A stretch of 64,000 bases of DNA from Symbiodinium natans. Taxonomy: Eukaryota > Sar > Dinophyceae > Suessiales > Symbiodiniaceae. The DNA lies in NCBI GenBank assembly GCA_905221605.1, contig CAJNDS010002046.1, positions 177,501 through 241,500 of the forward strand, given 5' to 3'. The notes beneath the pieces were generated by a model. The model did no database searches. It was not told the DNA's origin and saw nothing but the letters and a program-made list of their open reading frames with translations. The position numbers were made by a program, and so were the translations under genes. Every line of letters begins with the position of its first letter. The stretch's first letter is position 1. Shown in pieces: positions 9,615-20,046 of this stretch.

Positions 9615-12030
9615 TCAAGCCTGCTGGTCCAGCCACTTGTCGTACTCCACGATGTCTTTGGGCAACCGAAATTTCTGGCCGCCAAGACTTTTGTGGACAG
9701 AAGTCTGGGTGGGGCAGGGTGCGGAAGGTGAGAAGAGTTATGACTGTCTGCGGCGCATTCGAGGAAGCTTCCAGTGTTGAAGGGTCAAGACCTCTAAAGA
9801 CATCACCGTAACGCAGGACTCCTGCTGGCATAAATCGCGGACCATCGGAGGATCCCGAAAACAAGACGCCAGATCCAAGCACGACAGCGGGGTGGGGTGA
9901 GGGGGGGTGTGACCGGGGTGTGCGTGCCCTCATGTCCATCGCCACATCCAGGAACTCGATCCGCTCATGGGAGTGAAAGTAGTCCCAGAACTCCTGAATG
10001 CTCTGACTTTGCGATTTTCTGGGCGTGGGCAGCGTGGGCGGTTTATGGGCTCAGGGGGCTGCCCAATATCATGCTACGCCAACTGCCAGCATAATGACCT
10101 GGCCACCTCTACCACCTAGAGTCCAAGTCTATGCTTGCTGTACTTGTTGATGTCGACAACGGCACAGCCCCTTCAAGAAATCACGTTCGGCTGCACCTCG
10201 CTAGCAAGGGGCCACAGCACCAACCTGGGGCGAGAGTGCATGCTGGGCCAATTTGTGCTGGCAGGAGAATAGCCTAATCCGAGCTCCTGTTTAATTTAAC
10301 CCCCCATATTTAAAGAAATTTTTGTTGCCCGGATTCCCGCCGGAAGACTACTTTCCATTACGATGGATTTCGTATGGGCCAAACCCTCCACATTTAAAGA
10401 ATTTTTTTGGGGGGGGTTGTCAAATTTTGAAACTCTGCCTTTTGGAAAGCTTTTATTCAGTTTTAATAGAGATTCTATACAATCCTATTGTTTTCAATAC
10501 GTTCTTATTGTTTTTTAATAGAGAAACCATACGGGGCCATGGTCCAACTATTGCGGAACCCTGCTTTCCTTATTGTGGGGGGGGGGGCCCCCACCAATTA
10601 AACAGGAGCTCGGATTAGCATGCTCTGGCCTTTGGGTTGAAACTTCCGATTGCCATGCAGCAACGAATTGCGGCCTGCTCGAAGCAGAATCGCTCGGAAA
10701 TTCCTTGTCAAGGGGCTTTCCGGGGCTCCCCGCCTGAGAATGCGAGTCGTCCAAGAGGGATGAACCACATGGATCGCCTGCGCCCAGAATGCCGACAAGT
10801 GCCGACAAGTGAGGCGTGGCAGTTTGGGCTCCACTTGGTGGCCTCACTCCACTCCACTTCACGTGTGATTTGTTGCGCAAGTTTAGGCCTCTCAAGACTC
10901 CTAAGGAGCGACGACTCTCACCGAATCGTGACACCTTATAAAGTTTTTCGCAACACCTTCCAACACCTTGAGCACCGGCGGCCTCGAGGTTGGCGGCATA
11001 CCTGAACTCGGTAGCCACAAAAATGTCACAAAATCACAAAACGCTTCGAAAACCTTGGCGTCGGTCGAAGTTGCACTCGCCACGCCAGGTTGTTTGTTCT
11101 GATTGACACTCGTACTTTCCGCAATCGTGCATGTAATCTCCACTTTCTTTAACTTCATGGCTCATACTTAAACGTTTGCACGGGTTCTTGCACTTGAATG
11201 AACCTGCTCTAGTTGGGTTCAATTCCTAGGTTGTGATAAATGTATTTGCATGAGCTGGCACATGTACATCTTGACTGGGAAAACCATGCTTCTTGTCGAG
11301 CGATGGGCTTAGCAGTGTGCGTCAAGCAGATCTGATCTCTCTTCAACGCTGGCCTCTCGTGGAGGCTCTCCGCAAATCGGAAGCACTGCAAAGGGCCGAC
11401 CTGGACGAATCGAGGCTCACCTGATTCGCACCTCTCAGCCCTCAGAGGCAGCGCCGCATACCCTAGACCTGCACCTTCCTGCACCGCCGCCACTTGTGAG
11501 GAACTTAAATGCTGACTTCACTCAAATCGGAAGGAGACCATTGGAGGCCTGGGGACATGATAACCTCTCGACTCGAAGCGCGAAGGAACTTCAAAAAACA
11601 GCCTACAAAATCTTACAAGTATGCCTCAATCTTGCTAGTAAAGTCAGAGCCATGTTTTTTTTTAATTCACTCAGGAGCCTGAGCTCCTGACCCGATGGTC
11701 GCTGAGTTGGACCCAAACCACTGCAAAGCGTGTATCCTGCAGCGCTTTTCGTGAACTCTGCAAGAGATGGTGTACAGTCAGGCTTGACGCACTCTTGTTA
11801 AAGTGGCTGGGTGCGAGCACCGGATCCGCAGAGTAGCGGCTAGACGTCACTGAATAAACATGCCCCAATGCCACGAATGTAGCATGCAGCACATGCTCGT
11901 ACATCCCAGTTCAGACACCGGGCCACACCTCTTCAGCGACCACTCGATGCATCTTCGACAGTGCATAGGCAAGGAGCTCGTGCATGTTGATGCCCCACTC
12001 GGCAGGAGTGTTCAGAACAAAAGCAAGCCC
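9615..12030 (-). CDS. 3' seven exons of a gene for a Cys-rich protein
   Basis: Minus-strand exons 12030-11929, 11757-11692, 11385-11268, 11203-11054, 10703-10630, 9993-9928 and 9704-9615 total 666 nt and read through in one frame (222 codons) to TGA. Junction phases are 0, 0, 1, 1, 0, 0 and all match. Donors: GTGTGG, GTCAGG, GTACAT, GTTTTC, GCCAGA and GCACGC (the last two GC type). Acceptors include catag, ctcttgcag and ctttgcag. The first exons contain WGINMHELLAYALSKMHR. The middle exons are Cys-rich: SRCSFKCKNPC, then DCGKYEC, GECN, RFCFEQAAIRCC. This suggests a disulfide or metal-binding domain I cannot name. The C-terminus ends VEYDKWLDQQA. No start is visible upstream at 12.03-12.48 kb with matching phase; the 5' part may be the exons at 19.2-20.05 kb. 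Confidence 0.6.
10274..10618. mobile_element. 345-bp MITE with 23-bp perfect terminal inverted repeats
   Basis: The left terminus CTAATCCGAGCTCCTGTTTA (10274 onward, 23 bp in all) is exactly repeated in inverse orientation at 10596-10618. Taking TA as the duplicated target, the inverted repeats begin ATCCGAGC and are flanked by TA on both sides, which fits a Tc1/mariner-like non-autonomous element. The interior is AT-rich, non-coding, and has two diverged direct copies of an ATTTAAAGAA motif plus G and C runs. It lies in the intron between exons 10703-10630 and 9993-9928, 11 bp after the splice donor. Confidence 0.75.
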
Positions 12031-13112
12031 CTATGCCCCTATGCCCCTATGCCCCTAAGCGAGCAAGGTACGTTTGCAGCTTTGTAAGCGTAGTTCCAAC
12101 TGTGATGAGCTCTCAAACGTCATCTTCATGACTTCCTCTCTTTCGGGTCGCCTCGCCTTACTCAAACTGAGCCGCAGGTATGCAATACTGGGCACGACAG
12201 CCGGCAAAGCCAAAGTTCAGCACCTTTACAAGCTTCCTGTCGCATGTCTAATAGTGCCAGATGGCCGGGGAATATGCTGCAAAACAAACAAGCCCGGGAC
12301 TGACCTCCCACACGGATGTGCCAACAATGAGCGCGCCTCAGTTTCGCCCCTTGGGCCACGCGGTGCCAGGACGAACACACGGGCGCCGGTCTTCGTCTGC
12401 GCAGTCGTTCAGGTATCGGTGTTGTCAGGTTTCGTGCGTCAAGAAGGGTAGTCCGTAGCCTCACTTGTCTGCCAAAGCAAGTGGGAATGCAAACACAGTG
12501 GGTCTAAACAGCTATGTCAGATGTTCTTGCCCGATTTACAATAGGATGTGAAAGGCCACCGTGGCTGTTCCAAGTTGGATTCCAAGTGTCGTCTTGAGAA
12601 AACATGGTACTTTGCTACAGACTAGCAAGCAATGGCAGCCACCTGCGCATCTCATGGTGGCATAAGTGATTGCAACTAGTCACTCAATGGTTTCCATCAT
12701 CGGGCACAGCTGCAACGCTTCTTTGCTGGCAGCCGCGGGGGCCAAATGCCTAGATCGAGTGGGGCCAGCTGGCTCAAGAAGCCACTGCCAGCTCCCACGC
12801 CGTCACACGGCACCAGTTTTCAAAGGAAGGATTGCGTGTGGACTGGGTGTTAACTGCCGACCCAATATGTACCTGGACGAGACTGTCTCTCGCCGGCGAT
12901 ATCTAAACTGTAAACAACCGAACTTGCGATATTGTCACACCCCCTGGGTATTCCAGAGTTCCTTGGATGTTGGGTCAGCTAACACAAATGCAGCCATGGC
13001 TGCATGCTGTAAGGAGAGTCCTGCCCTGCGCCCCTTCTCTCAACCTGGACAGGGCTGCAGGTTCACAGTCAAAGCGAGCTGCTGTCTCAGTCAGGTCGCT
13101 TCAAGGGTAGCC

Positions 13113-15353
13113 TCACACCATCAGAACAGAAGCTGCTTGGGCGGCTTTGGCGAAGCCAAGGCGCTTCTGGCCCCAGTCGAACTGCACGTAGAACTTGCGC
13201 ATGAAGACGTCACCCAGGATCCAGAGAGGTCCTCGGGGCGCGGGGACATCGATGCCGGTCAAGCCGAGGATGCACTGCGAGCCAGACTGCTGCAGGATCA
13301 GGTCGGGTTGCGAGAGGGTGTAGTCCTTGCCGCCCAAGGTGAAGGTAAGGTCCGGCAGCTTGGCACTGCAGTCGACAACATACTCCTTGCCCAGGATGGA
13401 CTTCGCACCCAGCTTCGCAGCAATCTTGGCCACTTCATCCTTGGGCCCGGCAAGCAAGGAAGTGCCCGAATCCACAATGGCGCTCTTCGTACTCGACATG
13501 GAATCAGAGCCCAGCTTCACAGCATCCAGATTGATCTGCCAGTAGGTTTCAGAGCTGAGAGGCACGAAGGCAAAGTCACCGGTGTAGTGCTTGGGGTCCA
13601 CGCCGCCAAAGAGCAGCTCACCCGGCTGGTTGTTGCCCAGGTAGAAAGCGAAAATGGGCTTGGGGAGCTGGCCCGACGCCACCAGGGCATTCATGGGCGT
13701 CGGCACGTGCCCAACGGAGATCGAGTCCCATCCCAGGCCGAGAATGCCGTCGAACTTGCCCAGGCGGTAGCCCAAGCCCAAGCCCGATGTCTTGTCCACC
13801 TCCGCAAAGGTGTAGTCCTTCAGCTTCAAGTCGCCGATGGTGATGTCATCCGCAGAAAACACACCGGAGACTGGCCCGGAGCCATACTGAATGGCGAAGG
13901 TCGTGCCATTCTTCTTGTAAGTGGACGACTTGGAATGATCATAGATGTTGTGGCTGGACAGAAAGGGACGGGTGTTGGGGACCCAAAGATTTGCAGAGCC
14001 GGTGTCAAAGACCACCATCTCTTTCTGTCCTGGGGTGCCCACCTCGACCTCGCCGTAGTACTGTGCATTCATGTAGTCGTCGATGATCACGGGGTCTTCG
14101 CCACCCTTGGCCCCCAGGCGGGCTTCCCACTTCTGAACGCCCATGTTCACCGAGTCGAGGGTCTCCTCAAACGTGAGCTCCCGCTTCTGAAGGGGCACGC
14201 GAAGAGTCTGTGCTTGCGACTCTGCTTGGGCGGCTTTGGCGAAGCCAAGGCGCTTCTGGCCCCAGTCGAACTGCACGTAGAACTTGCGCATGAAGACGTC
14301 ACCCAGGATCCAGAGAGGTCCTCGGGGCGCGGGGACATCGATGCCGGTCAAGCCGAGGATGCACTGCGAGCCAGACTGCTGCAGGATCAGGTCGGGTTGC
14401 GAGAGGGTGTAGTCCTTGCCGCCCAAGGTGAAGGTAAGGTCCGGCAGCTTGGCACTGCAGTCGACAACATACTCCTTGCCCAGGATGGACTTCGCACCCA
14501 GCTTCGCAGCAATCTTGGCCACTTCATCCTTGGGCCCGGCAAGCAAGGAAGTGCCCGAATCCACAATGGCGCTCTTCGTACTCGACATGGAATCAGAGCC
14601 CAGCTTCACAGCATCCAGATTGATCTGCCAGTAGGTTTCAGAGCTGAGAGGCACGAAGGCAAAGTCACCGGTGTAGTGCTTGGGGTCCACGCCGCCAAAG
14701 AGCAGCTCACCCGGCTGGTTGTTGCCCAGGTAGAAAGCGAAAATGGGCTTGGGGAGCTGGCCCGACGCCACCAGGGCATTCATGGGCGTCGGCACGTGCC
14801 CAACGGAGATCGAGTCCCATCCCAGGCCGAGAATGCCGTCGAACTTGCCCAGGCGGTAGCCCAAGCCCAAGCCCGATGTCTTGTCCACCTCTGCAAAGGT
14901 GTAGTCCTTCAGCTTCAAGTCGCCGATGGTGATGTCATCCGCAGAAAACACACCGGAGACTGGCCCGGAGCCATACTGAATGGCGAAGGTCGTGCCATTC
15001 TTCTTGTAAGTGGACGACTTGGAATGATCATAGATGTTGTGGCTGGACAGAAAGGGACGGGTGTTGGGGACCCAAAGATTTGCAGAGCCGGTGTCAAAGA
15101 TCACCATCTCTTTCTGTCCTGGGGTGCCCACCTCGACCTCGCCGTAGTACTGTGCATTCATGTAGTCGTCGATGATCACGGGGTCTTCGCCGCCCTTGGC
15201 CCCCAGGCGGGCTTCCCACTTCTGAACGCCCATGTTCACCGAGTCGAGGGTCTCCTCAAACGTGAGCTCCCGCTTCTGAAGGGGCACATGGAAGACAGCT
15301 GCCGCGGCTGCGGTGGACGCGGCTGCCACCACACTTCGAAGGACTCGCGCCAT
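13113..15353 (-). CDS. tandem double-domain pepsin-like aspartic protease, copy 1
   Basis: Intronless gene of 746 codons, family A1 (pepsin/cathepsin D). ATG at 15353 gives MARVLRSV, a short hydrophobic Ala-rich signal-like segment, then a propeptide region. Each of two near-identical units (residues about 25-376 and 386-739) has YYGEVEVGTP, the first catalytic FDTGSANLWVP, a flap YGSG, DGILGLGWD, the second catalytic VDSGTSLLAGP, and ILGDVFMRKFYV near its end. Catalytic Asp residues are about 87 and 265 in unit 1 and about 450 and 628 in unit 2. Each unit has one Cys pair, fitting the C-lobe disulfide of the family. The linker ESQAQTLR joins the units, and the C-terminus is ASVLMV. Typical A1 proteases have one such domain, so this is a fusion of two potentially active enzymes. 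It would act in the secretory/vacuolar route. A TTG codon at 15359 is also in frame, but ATG at 15353 matches copy 2. Confidence 0.95.
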   Translation of the reverse strand: MARVLRSVVAAASTAAAAAVFHVPLQKRELTFEETLDSVNMGVQKWEARLGAKGGEDPVIIDDYMNAQYYGEVEVGTPGQKEMVIFDTGSANLWVPNTRPFLSSHNIYDHSKSSTYKKNGTTFAIQYGSGPVSGVFSADDITIGDLKLKDYTFAEVDKTSGLGLGYRLGKFDGILGLGWDSISVGHVPTPMNALVASGQLPKPIFAFYLGNNQPGELLFGGVDPKHYTGDFAFVPLSSETYWQINLDAVKLGSDSMSSTKSAIVDSGTSLLAGPKDEVAKIAAKLGAKSILGKEYVVDCSAKLPDLTFTLGGKDYTLSQPDLILQQSGSQCILGLTGIDVPAPRGPLWILGDVFMRKFYVQFDWGQKRLGFAKAAQAESQAQTLRVPLQKRELTFEETLDSVNMGVQKWEARLGAKGGEDPVIIDDYMNAQYYGEVEVGTPGQKEMVVFDTGSANLWVPNTRPFLSSHNIYDHSKSSTYKKNGTTFAIQYGSGPVSGVFSADDITIGDLKLKDYTFAEVDKTSGLGLGYRLGKFDGILGLGWDSISVGHVPTPMNALVASGQLPKPIFAFYLGNNQPGELLFGGVDPKHYTGDFAFVPLSSETYWQINLDAVKLGSDSMSSTKSAIVDSGTSLLAGPKDEVAKIAAKLGAKSILGKEYVVDCSAKLPDLTFTLGGKDYTLSQPDLILQQSGSQCILGLTGIDVPAPRGPLWILGDVFMRKFYVQFDWGQKRLGFAKAAQAASVLMV

Positions 15354-15973
15354 GGGCAATAAGTGGAAGAAGGCTCTCTATTAACTCCCTAAAACGGGAA
15401 TCGGGCTCCTGCTCAAGTGGGAATGGAATGCCAGCACAGTGGGTCTAAACAGCTACGTCAGATCTTCTTGTACTTTGCTACAGACTAGCAAGCAATGGCA
15501 GCCACCTGTGCATCTCATGGTGAAAAGTGATTGCAACTAGTCACTCAATGTTTTCCATCATCGGGCACAGCTGCAACGCTTCTTTGCTGGCAGCCGCGGG
15601 GGCCAAATGCCTAGATCGAGTGGGGCCAGCTGGCTCAAGAAGCCACTGCCAGCTCCCACGCCGTCACACGGCACCAGTTTTCAAAGGAAGGATTGCGTGT
15701 GGACTGGGTGTTAACTGCCGACCCAATATGTACCTGGACGAGACTGTCTCTCGCCGGCGATATCTAAACTGTAAACAACCGAACTTGCGATATTGTCACA
15801 CCCCCTGGGTATTCCAGAGTTCCTTGGATGTTGGGTCAGCTAACACAAATGCAGCCATGGCTGCATGCTGTAAGGAGAGTCCTGCCCTGCGCCCCTTCTC
15901 TCAACCTGGACAGGGCTGCAGGTTCACAGTCAAAGCGAGCTGCTGTCTCAGTCAGGTCGCTTCAAGGGTAGCC
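15354..15973. other. intergenic spacer between protease copies
   Basis: It contains the 5' flank of copy 1 (with a roughly 30-bp insertion around 15368-15397 relative to copy 2) and the duplicated 3' flank of copy 2. Forward-strand open frames here continue the antisense shadow of the protease and are not supported as genes. No AATAAA-type signal is expected in dinoflagellates and none was relied on. Confidence 0.6.
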
Positions 15974-18214
15974 TCACACCATCAGAACAGAAGCTGCTTG
16001 GGCGGCTTTGGCGAAGCCAAGGCGCTTCTGGCCCCAGTCGAACTGCACGTAGAACTTGCGCATGAAGACGTCACCCAGGATCCAGAGAGGTCCTCGGGGC
16101 GCGGGGACATCGATGCCGGTCAAGCCGAGGATGCACTGCGAGCCAGACTGCTGCAGGATCAGGTCGGGTTGCGAGAGGGTGTAGTCCTTGCCGCCCAAGG
16201 TGAAGGTAAGGTCCGGCAGCTTGGCACTGCAGTCGACAACATACTCCTTGCCCAGGATGGACTTCGCACCCAGCTTCGCAGCAATCTTGGCCACTTCATC
16301 CTTGGGCCCGGCAAGCAAGGAAGTGCCCGAATCCACAATGGCGCTCTTCGTACTCGACATGGAATCAGAGCCCAGCTTCACAGCATCCAGATTGATCTGC
16401 CAGTAGGTTTCAGAGCTGAGAGGCACGAAGGCAAAGTCACCGGTGTAGTGCTTGGGGTCCACGCCGCCAAAGAGCAGCTCACCCGGCTGGTTGTTGCCCA
16501 GGTAGAAAGCGAAAATGGGCTTGGGGAGCTGGCCCGACGCCACCAGGGCATTCATGGGCGTCGGCACGTGCCCAACGGAGATCGAGTCCCATCCCAGGCC
16601 GAGAATGCCGTCGAACTTGCCCAGGCGGTAGCCCAAGCCCAAGCCCGATGTCTTGTCCACCTCTGCAAAGGTGTAGTCCTTCAGCTTCAAGTCGCCGATG
16701 GTGATGTCATCCGCAGAAAACACACCGGAGACTGGCCCGGAGCCATACTGAATGGCGAAGGTCGTGCCATTCTTCTTGTAAGTTGACGACTTGGAATGAT
16801 CATAGATGTTGTGGCTGGACAGAAAGGGACGGGTGTTGGGGACCCAAAGATTTGCAGAGCCGGTGTCAAAGACCACCATCTCTTTCTGTCCTGGGGTGCC
16901 CACCTCGACCTCGCCGTAGTACTGTGCATTCATGTAGTCGTCGATGATCACGGGGTCTTCGCCACCCTTGGCCCCCAGGCGGGCTTCCCACTTCTGAACG
17001 CCCATGTTCACCGAGTCGAGGGTCTCCTCAAACGTGAGCTCCCGCTTCTGAAGGGGCACGCGAAGAGTCTGTGCTTGCGACTCTGCTTGGGCGGCTTTGG
17101 CGAAGCCAAGGCGCTTCTGGCCCCAGTCGAACTGCACGTAGAACTTGCGCATGAAGACGTCACCCAGGATCCAGAGAGGTCCTCGGGGCGCGGGGACATC
17201 GATGCCGGTCAAGCCGAGGATGCACTGCGAGCCAGACTGCTGCAGGATCAGGTCGGGTTGCGAGAGGGTGTAGTCCTTGCCGCCCAAGGTGAAGGTAAGG
17301 TCCGGCAGCTTGGCACTGCAGTCGACAACATACTCCTTGCCCAGGATGGACTTCGCACCCAGCTTCGCAGCAATCTTGGCCACTTCATCCTTGGGCCCGG
17401 CAAGCAAGGAAGTGCCCGAATCCACAATGGCGCTCTTCGTACTCGACATGGAATCAGAGCCCAGCTTCACAGCATCCAGATTGATCTGCCAGTAGGTTTC
17501 AGAGCTGAGAGGCACGAAGGCAAAGTCACCGGTGTAGTGCTTGGGGTCCACGCCGCCAAAGAGCAGCTCACCCGGCTGGTTGTTGCCCAGGTAGAAAGCG
17601 AAAATGGGCTTGGGGAGCTGGCCCGACGCCACCAGGGCATTCATGGGCGTCGGCACGTGCCCAACGGAGATCGAGTCCCATCCCAGGCCGAGAATGCCGT
17701 CGAACTTGCCCAGGCGGTAGCCCAAGCCCAAGCCCGATGTCTTGTCCACCTCCGCAAAGGTGTAGTCCTTCAGCTTCAAGTCGCCGATGGTGATGTCATC
17801 CGCAGAAAACACACCGGAGACTGGCCCGGAGCCATACTGAATGGCGAAGGTCGTGCCATTCTTCTTGTAAGTGGACGACTTGGAATGATCATAGATGTTG
17901 TGGCTGGACAGAAAGGGACGGGTGTTGGGGACCCAAAGATTTGCAGAGCCGGTGTCAAAGACCACCATCTCTTTCTGTCCTGGGGTGCCCACCTCGACCT
18001 CGCCGTAGTACTGTGCATTCATGTAGTCGTCGATGATCACGGGGTCTTCGCCGCCCTTGGCCCCCAGGCGGGCTTCCCACTTCTGAACGCCCATGTTCAC
18101 CGAGTCGAGGGTCTCCTCAAACGTGAGCTCCCGCTTCTGAAGGGGCACATGGAAGACAGCTGCCGCGGCTGCGGTGGACGCGGCTGCCACCACACTTCGA
18201 AGGACTCGCGCCAT
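15974..18214 (-). CDS. tandem double-domain pepsin-like aspartic protease, copy 2
   Basis: Second copy of the intronless double A1 protease, 746 codons, almost identical to copy 1. Both units retain FDTGSANLWVP, YGSG and VDSGTSLLAGP, so all four catalytic Asp are present. Copy 1 has Ile where copy 2 has Val just before the first catalytic motif (MVIFDTG against MVVFDTG). The ATG at 18214 is preceded by a pyrimidine-containing stretch and CATAG, a good acceptor for spliced-leader addition. The absence of introns and the tandem arrangement are typical of highly expressed or retroposed dinoflagellate genes. The long frames on the opposite strand of both copies are shadows. Confidence 0.95.
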   Translation of the reverse strand: MARVLRSVVAAASTAAAAAVFHVPLQKRELTFEETLDSVNMGVQKWEARLGAKGGEDPVIIDDYMNAQYYGEVEVGTPGQKEMVVFDTGSANLWVPNTRPFLSSHNIYDHSKSSTYKKNGTTFAIQYGSGPVSGVFSADDITIGDLKLKDYTFAEVDKTSGLGLGYRLGKFDGILGLGWDSISVGHVPTPMNALVASGQLPKPIFAFYLGNNQPGELLFGGVDPKHYTGDFAFVPLSSETYWQINLDAVKLGSDSMSSTKSAIVDSGTSLLAGPKDEVAKIAAKLGAKSILGKEYVVDCSAKLPDLTFTLGGKDYTLSQPDLILQQSGSQCILGLTGIDVPAPRGPLWILGDVFMRKFYVQFDWGQKRLGFAKAAQAESQAQTLRVPLQKRELTFEETLDSVNMGVQKWEARLGAKGGEDPVIIDDYMNAQYYGEVEVGTPGQKEMVVFDTGSANLWVPNTRPFLSSHNIYDHSKSSTYKKNGTTFAIQYGSGPVSGVFSADDITIGDLKLKDYTFAEVDKTSGLGLGYRLGKFDGILGLGWDSISVGHVPTPMNALVASGQLPKPIFAFYLGNNQPGELLFGGVDPKHYTGDFAFVPLSSETYWQINLDAVKLGSDSMSSTKSAIVDSGTSLLAGPKDEVAKIAAKLGAKSILGKEYVVDCSAKLPDLTFTLGGKDYTLSQPDLILQQSGSQCILGLTGIDVPAPRGPLWILGDVFMRKFYVQFDWGQKRLGFAKAAQAASVLMV

Positions 18215-18240
18215 GGGCTATGAGTGGAAATCGGGAATCG
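18215..18240 (-). promoter_or_regulatory. likely spliced-leader acceptor of protease copy 2
   Basis: On the minus strand the bases before the ATG read TTTCCACTCATAG then CCC and ATGG. A pyrimidine-rich run followed by AG immediately upstream of the start is what trans-splicing of the dinoflagellate spliced leader needs. Copy 1 reads TTCCACTTATTG at the same place, so the AG is absent there. No leader sequence is encoded at either locus. Confidence 0.45.
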
Positions 18241-18317
18241 GGATCTCCTGCTCTTGAGGCGTTGGCTATGCCAGGCCAGGCTGTTTGCGTTCCTGAGCAT
18301 GAAAGGGGTATAGCATA

Positions 18318-19095
<778 letters not shown>

Positions 19096-19185
19096 AAATA
19101 TCGTGTTTGGGTGCGTATATTGTGTTTGGGTGAGGATTGCAAGCACCATGCGTTCCAAGCAATGTGACGCATGCAAGCTGTGTAC

Positions 19186-20046
19186 CCTTGTGAGCAAGAA
19201 TGGACACTCGTCCTTGACATCCGTCCACCAGGCCAAGCGATCGTACCAATCCTGGCCCAAGAGTTCATCGAAGATGCAACACGACTATGCCCGTAGAACA
19301 GAGTGTATGGCCGGCTGCTCTTAGCAACTTAGGCACCGGAGCTCGGATGCTTCCAAGGGGTTCGGGCAACTGTGTGCTGAAATGCCTGAACATGCCCAGG
19401 TCCTTCGACAATCAACAGTGGACCCTGATACCAAAAACAACAATCTGAAATGCCAACCGTAGTTGAGCCACCTCCCGCTTTCGTGGATCCACGGCGCTGC
19501 CTGGGGCATCGGGGGCCCGTGAGAGCTTTGGGGCCAACTTTGGGGAGTTTGCCCAGGTTGGCGGGCGCCACCCTAAAGAGAGTCCAGAAGATTAGCTTCG
19601 AGGGCTTGAGGTTTGGGATTAGTTGTGTCTCGCATTTACTACTCAGATTCACACTAATCCCCGAAGCTCGACAATCGAAAGCCTGGGAAATCACCGGCTC
19701 GTAGAAGCCATAAATTATTCAGAATGTCAAATGTCAGGCAAGAAGTCGCAAGCCGCGCCTATCTTCAGGAGCTCCTGGTACCGCGCTTCAGCCGCAGCTG
19801 CCTCCTCCTGGATTGCACACCACGTCTGAACCCCGGCTGAACTCTGGCTGGACTCTGGCTGAGCCCTGGCTGAAGCGTATCCGTACGGCAGACAGTAGTG
19901 GAGGCCGTCTCTAACAGGCTGAAGTGAGCAACAGCTCCAATCATTAACGGCCAGGCTCTTGGGTGCCAAGCCCTGGTGAGACATGTGCTCTCAGAAATGA
20001 CCACCCGTGCTGCAACGAACTGATCAAGAACTCCGTCGTCGAACAT
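19186..20046 (-). CDS. four 5' exons with ATG, unknown protein
   Basis: Exons 20046-19972 (ATG, MFDDGVLDQFVAARVV), 19825-19754 (TWCAIQEEAAAAEARYQELL), 19424-19371 (LLIVEGPGHVQAFQHT) and 19284-19186 (FDELLGQDWYDRLAWWTDVK) all begin and end in phase 0 and total 300 nt. Donors are GCTTGG, GCTTGC, GTTGCC and GTACAC; acceptors include gggttcag, ggtatcag and gcatag. No family is recognised. There is no room for a 3' end before the microsatellite and the protease gene. Unspliced, the frame would run into His-Thr repeats. The likely continuation is the phase-0 exon at 12030, which would place the protease array in an intron. Confidence 0.5.

Larger units (their letters stand above)
12479..18214 (-). 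repeat. tandem duplication carrying the two protease genes
   Basis: A unit comprising one double-protease gene and its downstream flank is present twice. Coding positions are offset by exactly 2861 bp (for example stop codons at 13113 and 15974). The shared 3' flank is 12479-13112 in copy 1 and about 15413-15973 in copy 2. Copy 2 lacks about 80 bp that copy 1 has near 12527-12606. Inside each gene a second duplication has a period of 1089 bp (363 codons). Copies differ at few bases, so the duplications are recent or kept alike by conversion. The region upstream of copy 2 leads into the TG microsatellite. Confidence 0.93.

Noticed and set aside
12160-12400. Upstream exon of the Cys-rich gene at 12.3-12.4 kb or 12.16-12.25 kb
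   Set aside because: Good acceptors (gtttgttttgcag) exist, but the phases do not fit the phase-0 start at 12030.
12666-15362. 898-codon plus-strand frame, and 419- and 475-codon frames over the second copy, as genes
   Set aside because: They are exact antisense shadows of the aspartic protease and match no family; the minus strand has all catalytic motifs.
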